Of a DNA stretch of 64,000 nt, positions 7,739 through 16,129 are shown in pieces. The first letter of the stretch is position 1, and each line of letters starts with the position of its first letter. Source of the stretch: Streptomyces griseorubiginosus (GTDB lineage Bacteria > Actinomycetota > Actinomycetes > Streptomycetales > Streptomycetaceae); contig NZ_WVUG01000001.1 of the NCBI RefSeq assembly GCF_017614965.1, forward strand, positions 1 to 64,000. The letters run 5' to 3'. The translations under genes and the position numbers were made by a program. The notes beneath the pieces were generated by a model. The model was not told the origin of the DNA, did no database searches, and saw nothing but the letters and a program-made list of their open reading frames with translations.

Positions 7739-8382
7739 ACGTGCTTCTTGTCGACGACCATCCGGTGGCACGCCGCGGACTGCGCGTGGTCGTGACCTCC
7801 AGTCTCGGAGAGTGCGAGATCTCCGAGGCCGACGACGCGACGACGGCTCTCGCTCTCGCGCACGACGAGCGTCCGGAGATGATCCTTCTCGACGCCCGGA
7901 TGCCAGGTTCGATGCCGCCGGAGGAACTCTGCCGGGAACTGCGGGAACTCCTGCCCAACGTAGTCATCGTCATCTTCACCGCCTTCGACGACGCCGCGGT
8001 CCTTCACGCGTGTATCGCGGCAGGCGCGAACGGATGTCTCCTGAAGGACACCTCGGAACTCAATGTCGGCGCCGCCTTGAGGGCGCTGCTCGCAGGTCAG
8101 TTCGTGCTCGACCCGCGGATCGCCAGAAAGCTGGCACCGGAGGTCATCAGGCGCCAGGCACTGGGAACGGTGAAGCTCACGGAGCGAGAGGAGGGAGTGC
8201 TCGAACTCCTCGCACACGGTTGCTCGAACCGCAAGATCGCACAACAGCTCTGTCTGTCCGAGACGACCGTGAAGGGATATGTGACCGACCTTCTGCAGAA
8301 GCTGGACGCTTCCTCCCGGCTGGAGGCGGTCGTCCGCGCATACGAGCTCGGGCTCGTCGCCCCCGGCTCGCAGAGAGCGTAG
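7735..8382 (+). CDS. NarL/FixJ-type response regulator
   Basis: The 215-residue protein has an N-terminal receiver domain with the acidic pocket VDDH, phospho-acceptor D53 (LLDARMP), conserved Thr (IFTAF) and Lys (LLKDT), then a LuxR-type helix-turn-helix at about 150-205 (LTEREEGVLELLAHGCSNRK, then LSETTVKGYVTDLLQKL). The start overlaps the kinase stop, so the pair is translationally coupled. NarL-type regulators bind inverted repeats as dimers. The dyad found at 6492, 10757 and 14296 flanks exactly the genes around this pair, making it the likely binding site (inference). Confidence 0.92.
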   Translation: MNVLLVDDHPVARRGLRVVVTSSLGECEISEADDATTALALAHDERPEMILLDARMPGSMPPEELCRELRELLPNVVIVIFTAFDDAAVLHACIAAGANGCLLKDTSELNVGAALRALLAGQFVLDPRIARKLAPEVIRRQALGTVKLTEREEGVLELLAHGCSNRKIAQQLCLSETTVKGYVTDLLQKLDASSRLEAVVRAYELGLVAPGSQRA

Positions 8383-8439
8383 CCGGACCGCTCCCCGAAG
8401 GCCGGTCGCGTCCCGGGCGGCAGCACGCCGCGGAGGCGG

Positions 8440-8676
8440 TCACCCGTCGTCGGCGTCCTGTCCGACCGAAGCGCGCAGAAAGCCGGAGAACGTCTCCGGG
8501 GTCTGCCAGGTGAGGCTCTCGAGCTCGACGGCGTCGAGCAGGATCCGATACCCGCGCCGGGGGGCCTGGATCTCAAGCCGCTCGCCGTTGCGCGTGTAGA
8601 CCTTGCGGACACGTATGTCGGCGAACTCGTTGGAGATCTGGATCGGTGGATCGTCGCTGTACTGGTTCTCGGCCAT
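8440..8676 (-). CDS. Small conserved-looking protein of the Rieske operon
   Basis: The 78-residue product contains ISNEFADIRVRKVYTRNGER and LEIQAPRRGYRILLDAVELE, a compact beta-rich pattern without Cys clusters or membrane segments. I do not recognise a named family. It lies 14 bp behind the oxygenase beta subunit, last in the operon ferredoxin - reductase - beta subunit - this gene, so it is presumably an accessory or assembly factor of the oxygenase. ATG 8676 is preferred to GTG 8682 because AGGGG lies 7 nt before it. Coding support comes from dense packing and a clean stop shared with no other frame. Confidence 0.65.
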   Translation of the reverse strand: MAENQYSDDPPIQISNEFADIRVRKVYTRNGERLEIQAPRRGYRILLDAVELESLTWQTPETFSGFLRASVGQDADDG

Positions 8677-8690
8677 GTCCACACCCCTGC

Positions 8691-9224
8691 CTAGAGGAAG
8701 ATACCGAGGTTGGCCGTGCCGAGGATCGTGTGGTTGAGCAGCACCTCACGCCGCCGCAGCCGCCATGTGCCCGCCTCTGAGCGCAGTACGTCCTGGCGCT
8801 CCGCAACCAGCAGGTCGTAGTCGACGGTGTCCCACTGGGAGCGGTGGAGCGTCAGGTAGCTCTTCACCTCCACCTCGTCCGGTCCCAGCTCGCGCACCCG
8901 CACATTGGTCACGACACGGCGGGTCCGCGAGGGCGGGTCCTCCGCCCACGCGTGCTCGGTCAGCAGTCGGTCGACCCGCAGGCGCAAGCTCGCGTAGGTG
9001 TCCTTCATGTGGTAGGCCTGCCGGCTGAACTCCGGGATGCCCGACGAGCGTTCGCGCGTCGTGCGGATCGGGATCAGGTACTCGAGATCCTCCGACAGGC
9101 ATGTGTCGAACCAGCCGGTGTAGTCGGCCTCGTCCAGGAGCTCGGCCTCGCGGTACAGAAACTGCACGCAGGCCCGTTCCAGCTCCGCAGCGACCAGCGC
9201 TGTCCTCGTCTGCTCTACCGTCAT
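8691..9224 (-). CDS. Aromatic-ring-hydroxylating dioxygenase, beta subunit
   Basis: The 177-residue protein has the cone-shaped NTF2-like fold of Rieske oxygenase small subunits: AACVQFLYREAELLDEADYT-like N-terminal helix (LYREAELLDEADYTGWFDTC), then DLEYLIPIRTTRERSS, the long strand RTRRVVTNVRVREL and a C-terminal WRLRRREVLLNHTILGTANL. The small subunit supports the alpha3-beta3 hexamer and carries no cofactor. I chose ATG 9224 (MTVEQTRT), which gives the normal family length; the frame continues upstream without support. The alpha subunit is not next to it but on the other strand at 10902, across a shared operator. Confidence 0.9.
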   Translation of the reverse strand: MTVEQTRTALVAAELERACVQFLYREAELLDEADYTGWFDTCLSEDLEYLIPIRTTRERSSGIPEFSRQAYHMKDTYASLRLRVDRLLTEHAWAEDPPSRTRRVVTNVRVRELGPDEVEVKSYLTLHRSQWDTVDYDLLVAERQDVLRSEAGTWRLRRREVLLNHTILGTANLGIFL

Positions 9225-9246
9225 CGCCTCGCCTTTCGCACCGGGT

Positions 9247-10458
9247 TCAGGAGGATATGGATGGGACGTCGACTCGTTCGGCGTGTGCGCCATCGCGCGC
9301 GAGCAGACGCCGGAACTTGAGCAGGCTCCGTGTCGAATTGAGCGCGAACGCGCCGGTCAGCCGCTCCTCGCGCTCGTAGACGGCCACGAACCGCCGCTCG
9401 GCGACCGACCCCTCGACGATCCGGATCCGGTCGGTCGGATGCGGAACGCCCGCCACCTCGTATTTGACCCCGTACTGCTCGGACCAGACGAAGGGGACCG
9501 GTGAGTAGCTGCCGGCCTGCCGCCCGTCGAGGAGTGCGCGGGCGACGAACGCCCCCTGCTCGGAGGCGTTGGTCCAGTGCTCGATCCGCATCGTCTGCTC
9601 GAACAGCGGGTTGAACCACCGTGCCACGTCACCCGCCGCGTAGACACCGGCCACGGACGTGGCGCACCGGTCGTCGCACATCACCCCGTCGGAGACGCTC
9701 ACGCCGGACCCGAAGAGCCAGTCGGTCACCGGGCGCGCGCCGATGCCGACGACGACGACGTCCGCTTCGATCATGCGGCCGTCCCTGAGACGTACGCGCT
9801 CCACGCGTACCCCTCCGTCGAATCCCTCGACAGCCGTGCCGCAGACCAGCCGCACTCCGGCGTCCAGGGGGATCTCGGCGCAGGCGAGGGCGATCTCGGT
9901 ACCGAGTACGCGCGCCATCGGGGCCGCGAGCGGCTCGATCTGCACGACCTCACAACCGAGCCGGCGGGCGGTCGACGCGACCTCGCATCCGATGGGACCA
10001 CCGCCGACGACGGCGACGCGTGGCGAGCCTTGGAGCGCCGATCGGATCGCGAGGCAGTCGTCGACTGTACGCAGCGGGTAGATGCCTTCGAAGAGGTCCC
10101 AGTCGCGCGGCATCCACGGCGCGCTACCGGTGGCGATCACCAGCTGGTCATAGCCCAGCGCCTCGCCGTCGTCGAGCTCCACCGCCCTTCGTACCGGATC
10201 CAGAGCGAGCGCTCGACGCCCGAGCCGCAGGTCGAGGTCGAGCGCGGACACCTGGTCACTGGTCAACAGGCGGACGTCGTCCGCCGTCCCTTGCCCCTCG
10301 AGCAGGGCCTTCGACAGGGGCGGCCGGTCGTACGGCAGTTGCTGCTCCGCCCCGACCAGCACGATCTCGCCGTCGAAACCGCGATCCCGCAGGGTCTCGG
10401 CGGTTCTTACGCCCGCGAGCGAGGCACCGGCCACCAGGACGCGCCGACGGCGGGACAC
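9247..10458 (-). CDS. FAD-dependent ferredoxin reductase (Rieske system)
   Basis: The 403-residue protein is a class of NADH:ferredoxin reductase feeding ring-hydroxylating oxygenases. It has an N-terminal FAD motif VLVAGASLAGVRTAETLRDR, the YDRPPLSKALL loop typical of BphA4/putidaredoxin reductase relatives, a central NAD motif VAVVGGGPIGCEVASTARRL and the FAD-contacting YAAGDVARW. The GTG start at 10458 is preceded by GGAGG that lies inside the end of the ferredoxin gene; the ferredoxin TGA is 2 nt upstream, so the two are translationally coupled. Electron flow would be NADH to FAD to the 3-Cys ferredoxin to the Rieske centre of the alpha subunit. Confidence 0.92.
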   Translation of the reverse strand: MSRRRRVLVAGASLAGVRTAETLRDRGFDGEIVLVGAEQQLPYDRPPLSKALLEGQGTADDVRLLTSDQVSALDLDLRLGRRALALDPVRRAVELDDGEALGYDQLVIATGSAPWMPRDWDLFEGIYPLRTVDDCLAIRSALQGSPRVAVVGGGPIGCEVASTARRLGCEVVQIEPLAAPMARVLGTEIALACAEIPLDAGVRLVCGTAVEGFDGGVRVERVRLRDGRMIEADVVVVGIGARPVTDWLFGSGVSVSDGVMCDDRCATSVAGVYAAGDVARWFNPLFEQTMRIEHWTNASEQGAFVARALLDGRQAGSYSPVPFVWSEQYGVKYEVAGVPHPTDRIRIVEGSVAERRFVAVYEREERLTGAFALNSTRSLLKFRRLLARDGAHAERVDVPSISS

Positions 10459-10460
10459 CG

Positions 10461-10652
10461 TCAGTCCTCCAGGCCGAGCGCACGCGCCGGACAGTCGCGA
10501 ACAGCGTGCTGGACCTGGGCCCGCAGCTCCTGAGAGGGTTCCTCGACGAGCAACTGGACGAACCCGTCGTCGTCGAGATCGAAGACATCCGGCCCGGCGA
10601 CGACACAGTTGCCGTACCCCTGACACTTCCCACGGTCCACCAGTACCTTCAT
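10461..10652 (-). CDS. [3Fe-4S]-type ferredoxin
   Basis: This 63-residue ferredoxin has three cluster cysteines, C10 and C16 in GKCQGYGNCV and C54 in VRDCPARAL. The spacing C-x5-C-x37-CP, with no fourth Cys in the first motif, is that of actinobacterial single-cluster [3Fe-4S] ferredoxins often paired with P450s. Here it is the first gene of an operon with ferredoxin reductase and the Rieske beta subunit, so it should serve the ring hydroxylase. ATG 10652 follows GGGAGA. The pairing with a Rieske oxygenase, rather than a [2Fe-2S] Rieske ferredoxin, is less usual. Confidence 0.9.
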   Translation of the reverse strand: MKVLVDRGKCQGYGNCVVAGPDVFDLDDDGFVQLLVEEPSQELRAQVQHAVRDCPARALGLED

Positions 10653-10750
10653 GTTCTCCCATTCCCTGCCGGCGGCGCGTCGGCCGTCACCGGTTGCAAT
10701 GCGCCGAGGTCGATCGAAGCCGACTGTAATGGCCCGCCCTGACGGCGGAC

Positions 10751-10796
10751 AGCGTCCAAAGGTCGGGGACGGGTTGCTTCCTTTGAAGGGGTTACA
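10751..10796. promoter_or_regulatory. Shared dyad operator, copy B (ferredoxin operon / Rieske alpha)
   Basis: CAAAGG (10757-10762), 17 nt, CCTTTG (10780-10785) is a perfect 6-bp dyad. It is followed by AAGGGGTTAC and, 19 nt later, TAGCGT, a possible -10 for the alpha-subunit gene. Left of the dyad the sequence CAGCGTCC is shared with copy C. Position is about 115 bp before the alpha ATG and 105 bp from the ferredoxin ATG. Confidence 0.78.
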
Positions 10797-10901
10797 CCGG
10801 TGGATCGACAGGGTTAGCGTCGGCGACGCTGTCGCCTGGAAACCGATAAGACATCCTTTTCGACCAGGCGTCCTGGAGCAGGTGAATTCGAGGAGGATCT
10901 T

Positions 10902-12272
10902 ATGGTGTCTGCTGACCAGCAGGCCGGAACTGGTGGTTACGGTTCGCTGAACGGTTCGATGCAGACCTTCCTCGCGGAGGTCCAGAAGGACCTCGAGCAA
11001 GGGGTTCTTTCGCCACGGGTGTTGAACGACCCCGAACTCCACCGTGCCGAACTGGACCGCATCTTCACCAAGTGCTGGGTGTTCGTCGGACACGTCTCGG
11101 AAATTCCTCAACCGGGCGACTACGTTCTCCGCTACATCGGCGAGGACCAGTTCATCCTCGTTCGCGACGAGCAGGGCGAGATCCAGCTGCTGATGAACAA
11201 CTGCGTGCACCGTGCATCGCCCGTGTGCCGGGCGGAGAAGGGAAACACCTCGCATTTCCGGTGTCCCTATCACGGCTGGATCTACAAGAACTCCGGCGAA
11301 TGGAACGGCGCGCCGTTCCGCGCCAAGGCGTACCGCAAGATCGACGCATCCCGCTGGGGTTTGCGGAAGGCGCCGCGGGTGGACAGCTACCAGGGTCTGA
11401 TCTTCGCCTGCCTGGACCCCGACGCGGTGTCGCTCCGCGAGTACCTGGGCGACATGTGCTGGTACCTGGACGTGTTGTTCGGCCTCAATGAACAGGGGAT
11501 GAGGGCGGCCGGCGATCCGCACCGCTGGGTCGTGCCGGCCAACTGGAAGTCGGGCGCCGAGAATTTCGTCGGTGACGCCTACCACGTGCAGTCCGCGCAT
11601 CGCTCGCTGGAGGACATCGGCCTCATCCCCGACATCTCGGGGTCGGTCACCGGGAATTTCCATGTCGCCATAGAAGGCGGGCACGGGCTCATCGTCACCC
11701 CGGCCTTCCTGCCGGAGTCCCACTACGGGATCATGGACTATCCCCCCGAGGTGACCTCGACCTTCGATCTCTCCGGGTTCAGCCCCGACCAGCGTGAGTT
11801 CCTCGAGTCGCGGTACACGGTGGTCGGTTTCACGATCTTCCCGAACCTGTCGCTCATCAAGGCCGCCACCTCGATCGCGCCGGGCCGGCTACCGGTGAGC
11901 TTCACCTGCCTGCGCCAGTGGCAGCCGCGCGGGCCCGAGGAGTTCGAGCTGTGGAACTGGCCTCTGGTCTGGAACGCTGCGCCGCAGGAGTTCAACGAAG
12001 CCTCATACCAAGCCAGCGTGCTGGGATTCAGCCCCTCGGGGGTCTTCGAGCAGGACGACACGGTCGTCTGGCGTGGGGGCCCGATGGTGGGCCGCTCGCC
12101 GTTCGCCCGCAAGGACATGAAGCTCAACTTCCAGATGGGCCTGGACGGGATGAGCGAGTACGAGCCCCAGACCGACTGGATCGGCCCCGGCGAGGCCAGC
12201 ACCACGGCCTTCGGCGAGAGGAACCAGCTCCGCTGGTGGCGGCGCTGGAGCGAGCTGCTGGCGAAGTCCTGA
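10902..12272 (+). CDS. Aromatic-ring-hydroxylating dioxygenase, alpha subunit
   Basis: The 456-residue catalytic subunit has a Rieske [2Fe-2S] domain with C101-V-H103 and C121-PY-H124 (NNCVHRASPVC, FRCPYHGW). The mononuclear iron site follows in GDAYHVQSAH, with bridging D225 and ligands H228 and H233; a late acidic residue in FEQDDTVVW is the likely third ligand. A strong GAGGAGG precedes ATG 10902. The subunit inserts both oxygen atoms into an aromatic ring, giving a cis-diol, or hydroxylates it. Ferredoxin, reductase and beta subunit are divergent across operator B. The substrate is not evident; the CoA ligase and the decarboxylase-like amidohydrolase nearby suggest a carboxylated aromatic. 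Confidence 0.95.
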   Translation: MVSADQQAGTGGYGSLNGSMQTFLAEVQKDLEQGVLSPRVLNDPELHRAELDRIFTKCWVFVGHVSEIPQPGDYVLRYIGEDQFILVRDEQGEIQLLMNNCVHRASPVCRAEKGNTSHFRCPYHGWIYKNSGEWNGAPFRAKAYRKIDASRWGLRKAPRVDSYQGLIFACLDPDAVSLREYLGDMCWYLDVLFGLNEQGMRAAGDPHRWVVPANWKSGAENFVGDAYHVQSAHRSLEDIGLIPDISGSVTGNFHVAIEGGHGLIVTPAFLPESHYGIMDYPPEVTSTFDLSGFSPDQREFLESRYTVVGFTIFPNLSLIKAATSIAPGRLPVSFTCLRQWQPRGPEEFELWNWPLVWNAAPQEFNEASYQASVLGFSPSGVFEQDDTVVWRGGPMVGRSPFARKDMKLNFQMGLDGMSEYEPQTDWIGPGEASTTAFGERNQLRWWRRWSELLAKS

Positions 12273-12286
12273 CACAGAAGGAAACA

Positions 12287-12319
12287 GCGTTGGCGGGCGG
12301 CCGCGCCGCCCGCCAACGC
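12287..12319. terminator. Strong bidirectional terminator
   Basis: A perfect 15-bp stem (GCGTTGGCGGGCGGC with its complement) encloses a 3-nt loop. It starts 15 bp after the alpha-subunit stop and faces the MDR relic on the other strand. Confidence 0.8.
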
Positions 12320-12341
12320 CATGCGTGCCGGAGACCTGCTG

Positions 12342-13216
12342 TCAGTACGCGGAAGAGCACGGCCGCGGGGGGTTCGCTGCGTCGAGCAGGGCGTATCCCT
12401 GTGGAGCGTCGGCGAACGGTACACGTCTGATGTCGAAGAGCTTGTCCACGTCGAGCTGCGCGACCTGCTCGAAGGCGACCGACTGGATGCGTGCGTGGGT
12501 CCACCGGGGGCCGAGGTCCGCGGGGAGGGAAGGTCCCGAGCTCAGCACGTGGTGCCGGCGGAGGTGGAACTCCGGGGAGAGGGACAGCGACACCTCGCGG
12601 GCTCCGTACCACGCGGTCACTGTGATCGTTCCCTCCATCGCGGTGCTGTCGAGCGCCAGTTGCAGGGCGGGCCCGACCCCGTTGCACTCGATGAAGAGGT
12701 CGACTCCCCGGCCCCCGGTGAGGTCGGCGATGGTGTCCTCGGCGTCGTGCGGGTCCACGACCGCGTCGGCCCCGATCCACGCGGCGGCGGCCCTCCGGTC
12801 GGCGTTCGGCTCGACGAGGATCAGCCTCGACGCCTCCCGCCGCGCCAGGTGGGCGGTGAACATCCCTATGACCCCGAGCCCCGACACGGCGACGTATTCG
12901 CCGATCATGACAGGGCGGGTCACAAGGCTGTTGACGGCTACGCCGAGCAGCTGCGAGAACGCCGCGCTCACGTCGCTCACCGCATCGGGTATCTTGCCCG
13001 GTCGGACGCGAGGGTGAAGACGGACTGGTGGGGATACAGGCAGAGAACCCGTTCGTCCACCTCGAATCCGGTCTCCGCCCCGGCCACTTCGACGACTCCC
13101 ACCTGCTGATAGCCGAACTTCACCGGGAAAGGCAGAACTCCCTTGAAGATCGGCATCGTCGGCAGATTTGCCTCACCGCGGTACACGTGCAGTTCGCTGC
13201 CGGCACTTCCGCTCAA
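12342..13216 (-). pseudogene. Zinc-type alcohol dehydrogenase (MDR), frameshifted and N-truncated
   Basis: Two frames together encode one MDR protein. The first gives GSELHVYRGEANLPTMPIFK, KFGYQQVGVVEVAG and LYPHQSVFTLASDRARY before a stop. The second continues with PDAVSDVSAAFSQLLGVAVN, the Rossmann motif VSGLGVIGMFTAHLA and GGRGVDLFIECNG. Loss of one base near 12990 (an AA run; restoring an A gives ..RAKIPDAVSDVS) explains the break. The N-terminal 40 or so residues of normal MDR enzymes are also absent: the frame begins at a TTG that overlaps the SDR stop as TTGA. It may be a true relic or a sequencing error at one position; the missing N-terminus argues for decay. Confidence 0.75.
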
Positions 13217-14157
13217 GCGGTCCGTGGTGTCGTCTCGTACGGCTTGACGACGTCGTAGATGAAGTCGCCGCCTTCGGCGAACGCGGTTGCTCCAGAACGG
13301 TCGAGGGCGTGCTTCACCGCGGCGGGCACGGACTCGAGCGTCAGCTCCGGGTTCGGCTCCGTGTCCACGGTGTGGCTGAGGTAGGCCTCTGCGATGGAGC
13401 CGCCGGATGTCTGGAGCACCTTGCCGGTGATCGTGCAGTCCTCGTGCGCAAGCCATGCCGCGACCGGGGCCACGACGTCGGCGGTCAACCCCGATGCCTG
13501 GTTGCGTTCACTGTTCTCCGACGACAGCATGGTCTGCAGCGCCAGCGTGTCGGCATAGGGTGAAATGGCGTTCGCCTTGATCCCGTACTTTGCTCCCTCG
13601 GCTGCCAGTGAACGGGTCAGGCCCACGACCCCGAGCTTGCCGGCGGCGTAGATCGACTGCATGGGCAGGCCCACCCACGCGGCGCCCGAGCTGACGTTGA
13701 CGAGGCGCCCGTAGTTCTGGGCGGCCATGTGCGGCCACGCGGCGCGGCACATCCAGATGTGACCCATCAGGTGCACGCCGATGACCCGTTCGATGTCCCG
13801 GTCGGTGATCTCGTCGAAGCGCGCGAACGGCGCGATGCCGGCGTTGTTGATCAGGATGTCGACCCGGCCCCAGGTGTCGACGGCGAGGTCCACGATCGCC
13901 CGCGCGCCGTCGCGTTCGGCGACGGAGTGGCCGTCGCCGACGGCCTCGCCGCCCGCCGCGCGGATCTCCTCGACGACCGCCTCGGCGCCTGGGCCGATCT
14001 GCCCGCGTCCGTCGGGGCCGACACCGAGGTCGTTGACCACGACCTTGGCGCCCCGCGACGCGAGGAGCAGCGCGTACGACCTCCCGAGCCCGGGGTTGCT
14101 GCCCGCGCCGGTCACGATCGCCACCCGTCCGTCGAAACGCAACTCGCCCGCGCTCAT
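13213..14157 (-). CDS. Short-chain dehydrogenase, multifunctional-enzyme-type
   Basis: The 314-residue classical SDR has cofactor motif VTGAGSNPGLGRSYALLLAS and VVVNDLGVGPDGRG, which resembles the dehydrogenase domain of peroxisomal multifunctional beta-oxidation enzymes, then ILINNAGI, catalytic Ser in LVNVSSGAA and Tyr-Lys in SIYAAGK. A 50-residue C-terminal extension (PELTLESVPAAVKHALD) follows. ATG 14157 has GGAGG 4 nt upstream. It is divergent from the CoA ligase, with operator C between them. It could oxidise a cis-diol made by the Rieske oxygenase or a 3-hydroxyacyl-CoA; the motifs favour the latter. Confidence 0.88.
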   Translation of the reverse strand: MSAGELRFDGRVAIVTGAGSNPGLGRSYALLLASRGAKVVVNDLGVGPDGRGQIGPGAEAVVEEIRAAGGEAVGDGHSVAERDGARAIVDLAVDTWGRVDILINNAGIAPFARFDEITDRDIERVIGVHLMGHIWMCRAAWPHMAAQNYGRLVNVSSGAAWVGLPMQSIYAAGKLGVVGLTRSLAAEGAKYGIKANAISPYADTLALQTMLSSENSERNQASGLTADVVAPVAAWLAHEDCTITGKVLQTSGGSIAEAYLSHTVDTEPNPELTLESVPAAVKHALDRSGATAFAEGGDFIYDVVKPYETTPRTA

Positions 14158-14289
14158 CCGTCCTCCACAGTGATGTTGGGGTTGACCGAGCCCCCGGTGC
14201 GGACGCACGACGACGCTCTCGCGGTGCGCACAGTGCCCGTACTGGTCGGGGATTGGCTGTGACGCTAACCGTGCGCCCCCGCCCTCACC

Positions 14290-14336
14290 AGCGTCCGAAG
14301 GTAGGGCACCGGGCGCTTCCTTTGGGGGGTTTACCG
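14290..14336. promoter_or_regulatory. Shared dyad operator, copy C (SDR / CoA ligase)
   Basis: CGAAGG (14296-14301), 17 nt, CCTTTG (14319-14324), followed by GGGGGGTTTACCGC. The spacer keeps GGG-AC-GGG-GCTT in common with copy B, and CAGCGTCC precedes both. It lies 91 bp upstream of the CoA ligase ATG and 139 bp from the SDR ATG. Confidence 0.77.
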
Positions 14337-14414
14337 CGCCGGATCCGCCGGGCGAGCCTCGAAGCGCCGCAGTCAGTGGGCGCCCGCCGCCCACGCGAAG
14401 GGGAGAGACAGCTT

Positions 14415-16088
14415 ATGTCGGTGACACGTCCGGGGCGGGATGCCCTTCCCAACATGACGGACTACGACGCCGAGCGGGCCCGGTTCCGCTGGGACGTTCC
14501 CGAGCGGTTCAACGCCGTGCTGGACATCCTCGGGCGCCGGGCACGGCAGAACCCGGACGATCTCGCCCTGGTGACGCTCGGCCGCGACGGCGCGGTCGCC
14601 ACGTCGTTCACGTTCCGCGAACTGGACGTGGCGAGCCGGCGCATGGGTCACGCCCTCGCCGGGCTGGGCGTCGGCAAGGGGCAGCGGGTCTTCATGATGC
14701 TCCCGCGTATCGCCGAGTGGTACGTGGCCATGCTGGGGGCGATCCGGATCGGCGCCGTTCCCGTTCCCGGCACACCACAGCTGACCCCCCGCGACATCGA
14801 GTACCGGATCGACCGGTCGGAGGCCGTCGCGGCCGTCACGGACGGCGACGGAGCCGTCAAGCTGGACAAGATCGCCGAACGTCTCCCCGCACTCGCACAT
14901 CGCATCGTCGTCGGCCCCGCTCCGTCGGCCGCCTGGCACACGATGGACGCGCTGCTGGCGCGCGCGTCGGACGCGCCGACACCGGCGGACCCGACCGCCG
15001 CCGACGACATGATGCTCATCTACTTCACGTCCGGCACGGTCGCCTACCCCAAGATGGTCGCGCACACCCAGGCCAGTTTCGGGCTCGGCCACCAGGTCAC
15101 CGCCCGCTACTGGCAGGACCTCCGGCCCGGTGACCTGCACTGGACCCTGTCGGACACGGGCTGGGCCAAGGCCGCGTGGAGCAAGCTCTTCGGGCAGTGG
15201 GCACAGGGCGCGACGGTCCTGGAGATGGATCTGGGCAAGTCGGACCCCGACCTGATTCTGGAGACCCTCGCCCGCCACGGCGTCACGACGTTCTGTGCGC
15301 CGCCGACCCTGTACCGCTCACTGGTCGTCGCCGATCTCGCGCGCTACGACCTGTCCAGGCTGCGTCACTGCGTCTCGGCCGGCGAGCCGCTGAATCCGGA
15401 GGTGATCCGGATCTGGGAGGAGGGCACACACGGGCTCGTCGTCCACGACGGCTACGGCCAGAGCGAGACGGTCAACGTGCTCGCCAACTTCCGCTGCCTG
15501 CCGGTGCGCAACGGGTCGATGGGCAGACCTGTCCCCGGTTTCGACGTCGAAGTGGTCGACGACGACGGCACACCGCAGGCCCAGGGCGACGAGGGCAATG
15601 TCGCCATCAGAGTGGAACCCGAACGGCCGGTGGGGCTGTTCGCCGGCTACTGGCGTGATCCCGGGGCCACCGCGGCCGTCTTCAGGAACGGGTGGTACTT
15701 CACCGGCGACAGGGCGCGCCGCGACGAGGACGGTTACTTCTGGTTCGAAGGCCGTCAGGACGATGTGATCACGTCCTCGGGGTACCGGATCGGCCCGTTC
15801 GAGGTCGAGTCGGCGCTCGTCGAGCACCCGGCCGTCGTCGAGGCCGCGGTCGTCGGACAGGACGACCCCGCGCGCACTCAGATCGTCACCGCGTTCGTGC
15901 TCCTTCGTCCCGGCGCCGAGGCCTCACCGCAGCTCGCCCGGGAGCTGCAGGACCACGTGAAGCGCCTGACCGCGCCCTACAAGTACCCGCGCGAGATCCG
16001 ATTCGTCACCGAGCTGCCCAAGACGGTGTCGGGGAAGATCCGCCGCGGTGAGCTGCGCGAACAACTGCGGGGCACAGCGGGTTCCTGA
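14415..16088 (+). CDS. Acyl/aryl-CoA ligase (AMP-binding, ACSM/benzoate-CoA ligase-like)
   Basis: This 557-residue ANL-superfamily enzyme forms acyl-CoA from acid, ATP and CoA. The P-loop is YFTSGTVAYPKMVAH, followed by the medium-chain/benzoate ligase signature LSDTGWAKAAWSKLFGQW, VHDGYGQSETVN for AMP binding, the hinge region WYFTGDRARRDEDGYFWFEG with RQDDVITSSGYRIGP, and catalytic Lys in PKTVSGKIRRGEL. ATG 14415 is preceded by AAGGGGAG. It heads the operon CoA ligase - ThDP enzyme - NTF2-like under operator C. It probably activates an aromatic or medium-chain acid handled by this cluster. Confidence 0.93.
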   Translation: MSVTRPGRDALPNMTDYDAERARFRWDVPERFNAVLDILGRRARQNPDDLALVTLGRDGAVATSFTFRELDVASRRMGHALAGLGVGKGQRVFMMLPRIAEWYVAMLGAIRIGAVPVPGTPQLTPRDIEYRIDRSEAVAAVTDGDGAVKLDKIAERLPALAHRIVVGPAPSAAWHTMDALLARASDAPTPADPTAADDMMLIYFTSGTVAYPKMVAHTQASFGLGHQVTARYWQDLRPGDLHWTLSDTGWAKAAWSKLFGQWAQGATVLEMDLGKSDPDLILETLARHGVTTFCAPPTLYRSLVVADLARYDLSRLRHCVSAGEPLNPEVIRIWEEGTHGLVVHDGYGQSETVNVLANFRCLPVRNGSMGRPVPGFDVEVVDDDGTPQAQGDEGNVAIRVEPERPVGLFAGYWRDPGATAAVFRNGWYFTGDRARRDEDGYFWFEGRQDDVITSSGYRIGPFEVESALVEHPAVVEAAVVGQDDPARTQIVTAFVLLRPGAEASPQLARELQDHVKRLTAPYKYPREIRFVTELPKTVSGKIRRGELREQLRGTAGS

Positions 16089-16129
16089 GATTCACCGACA
16101 GCGACACGAGGCATGTGGAGGAGTGTTCG

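Noticed and set aside
9577..10533. 318-codon open frame on the plus strand
   Set aside because: It runs opposite the ferredoxin reductase, which has both dinucleotide motifs; the plus frame is a composition artefact.
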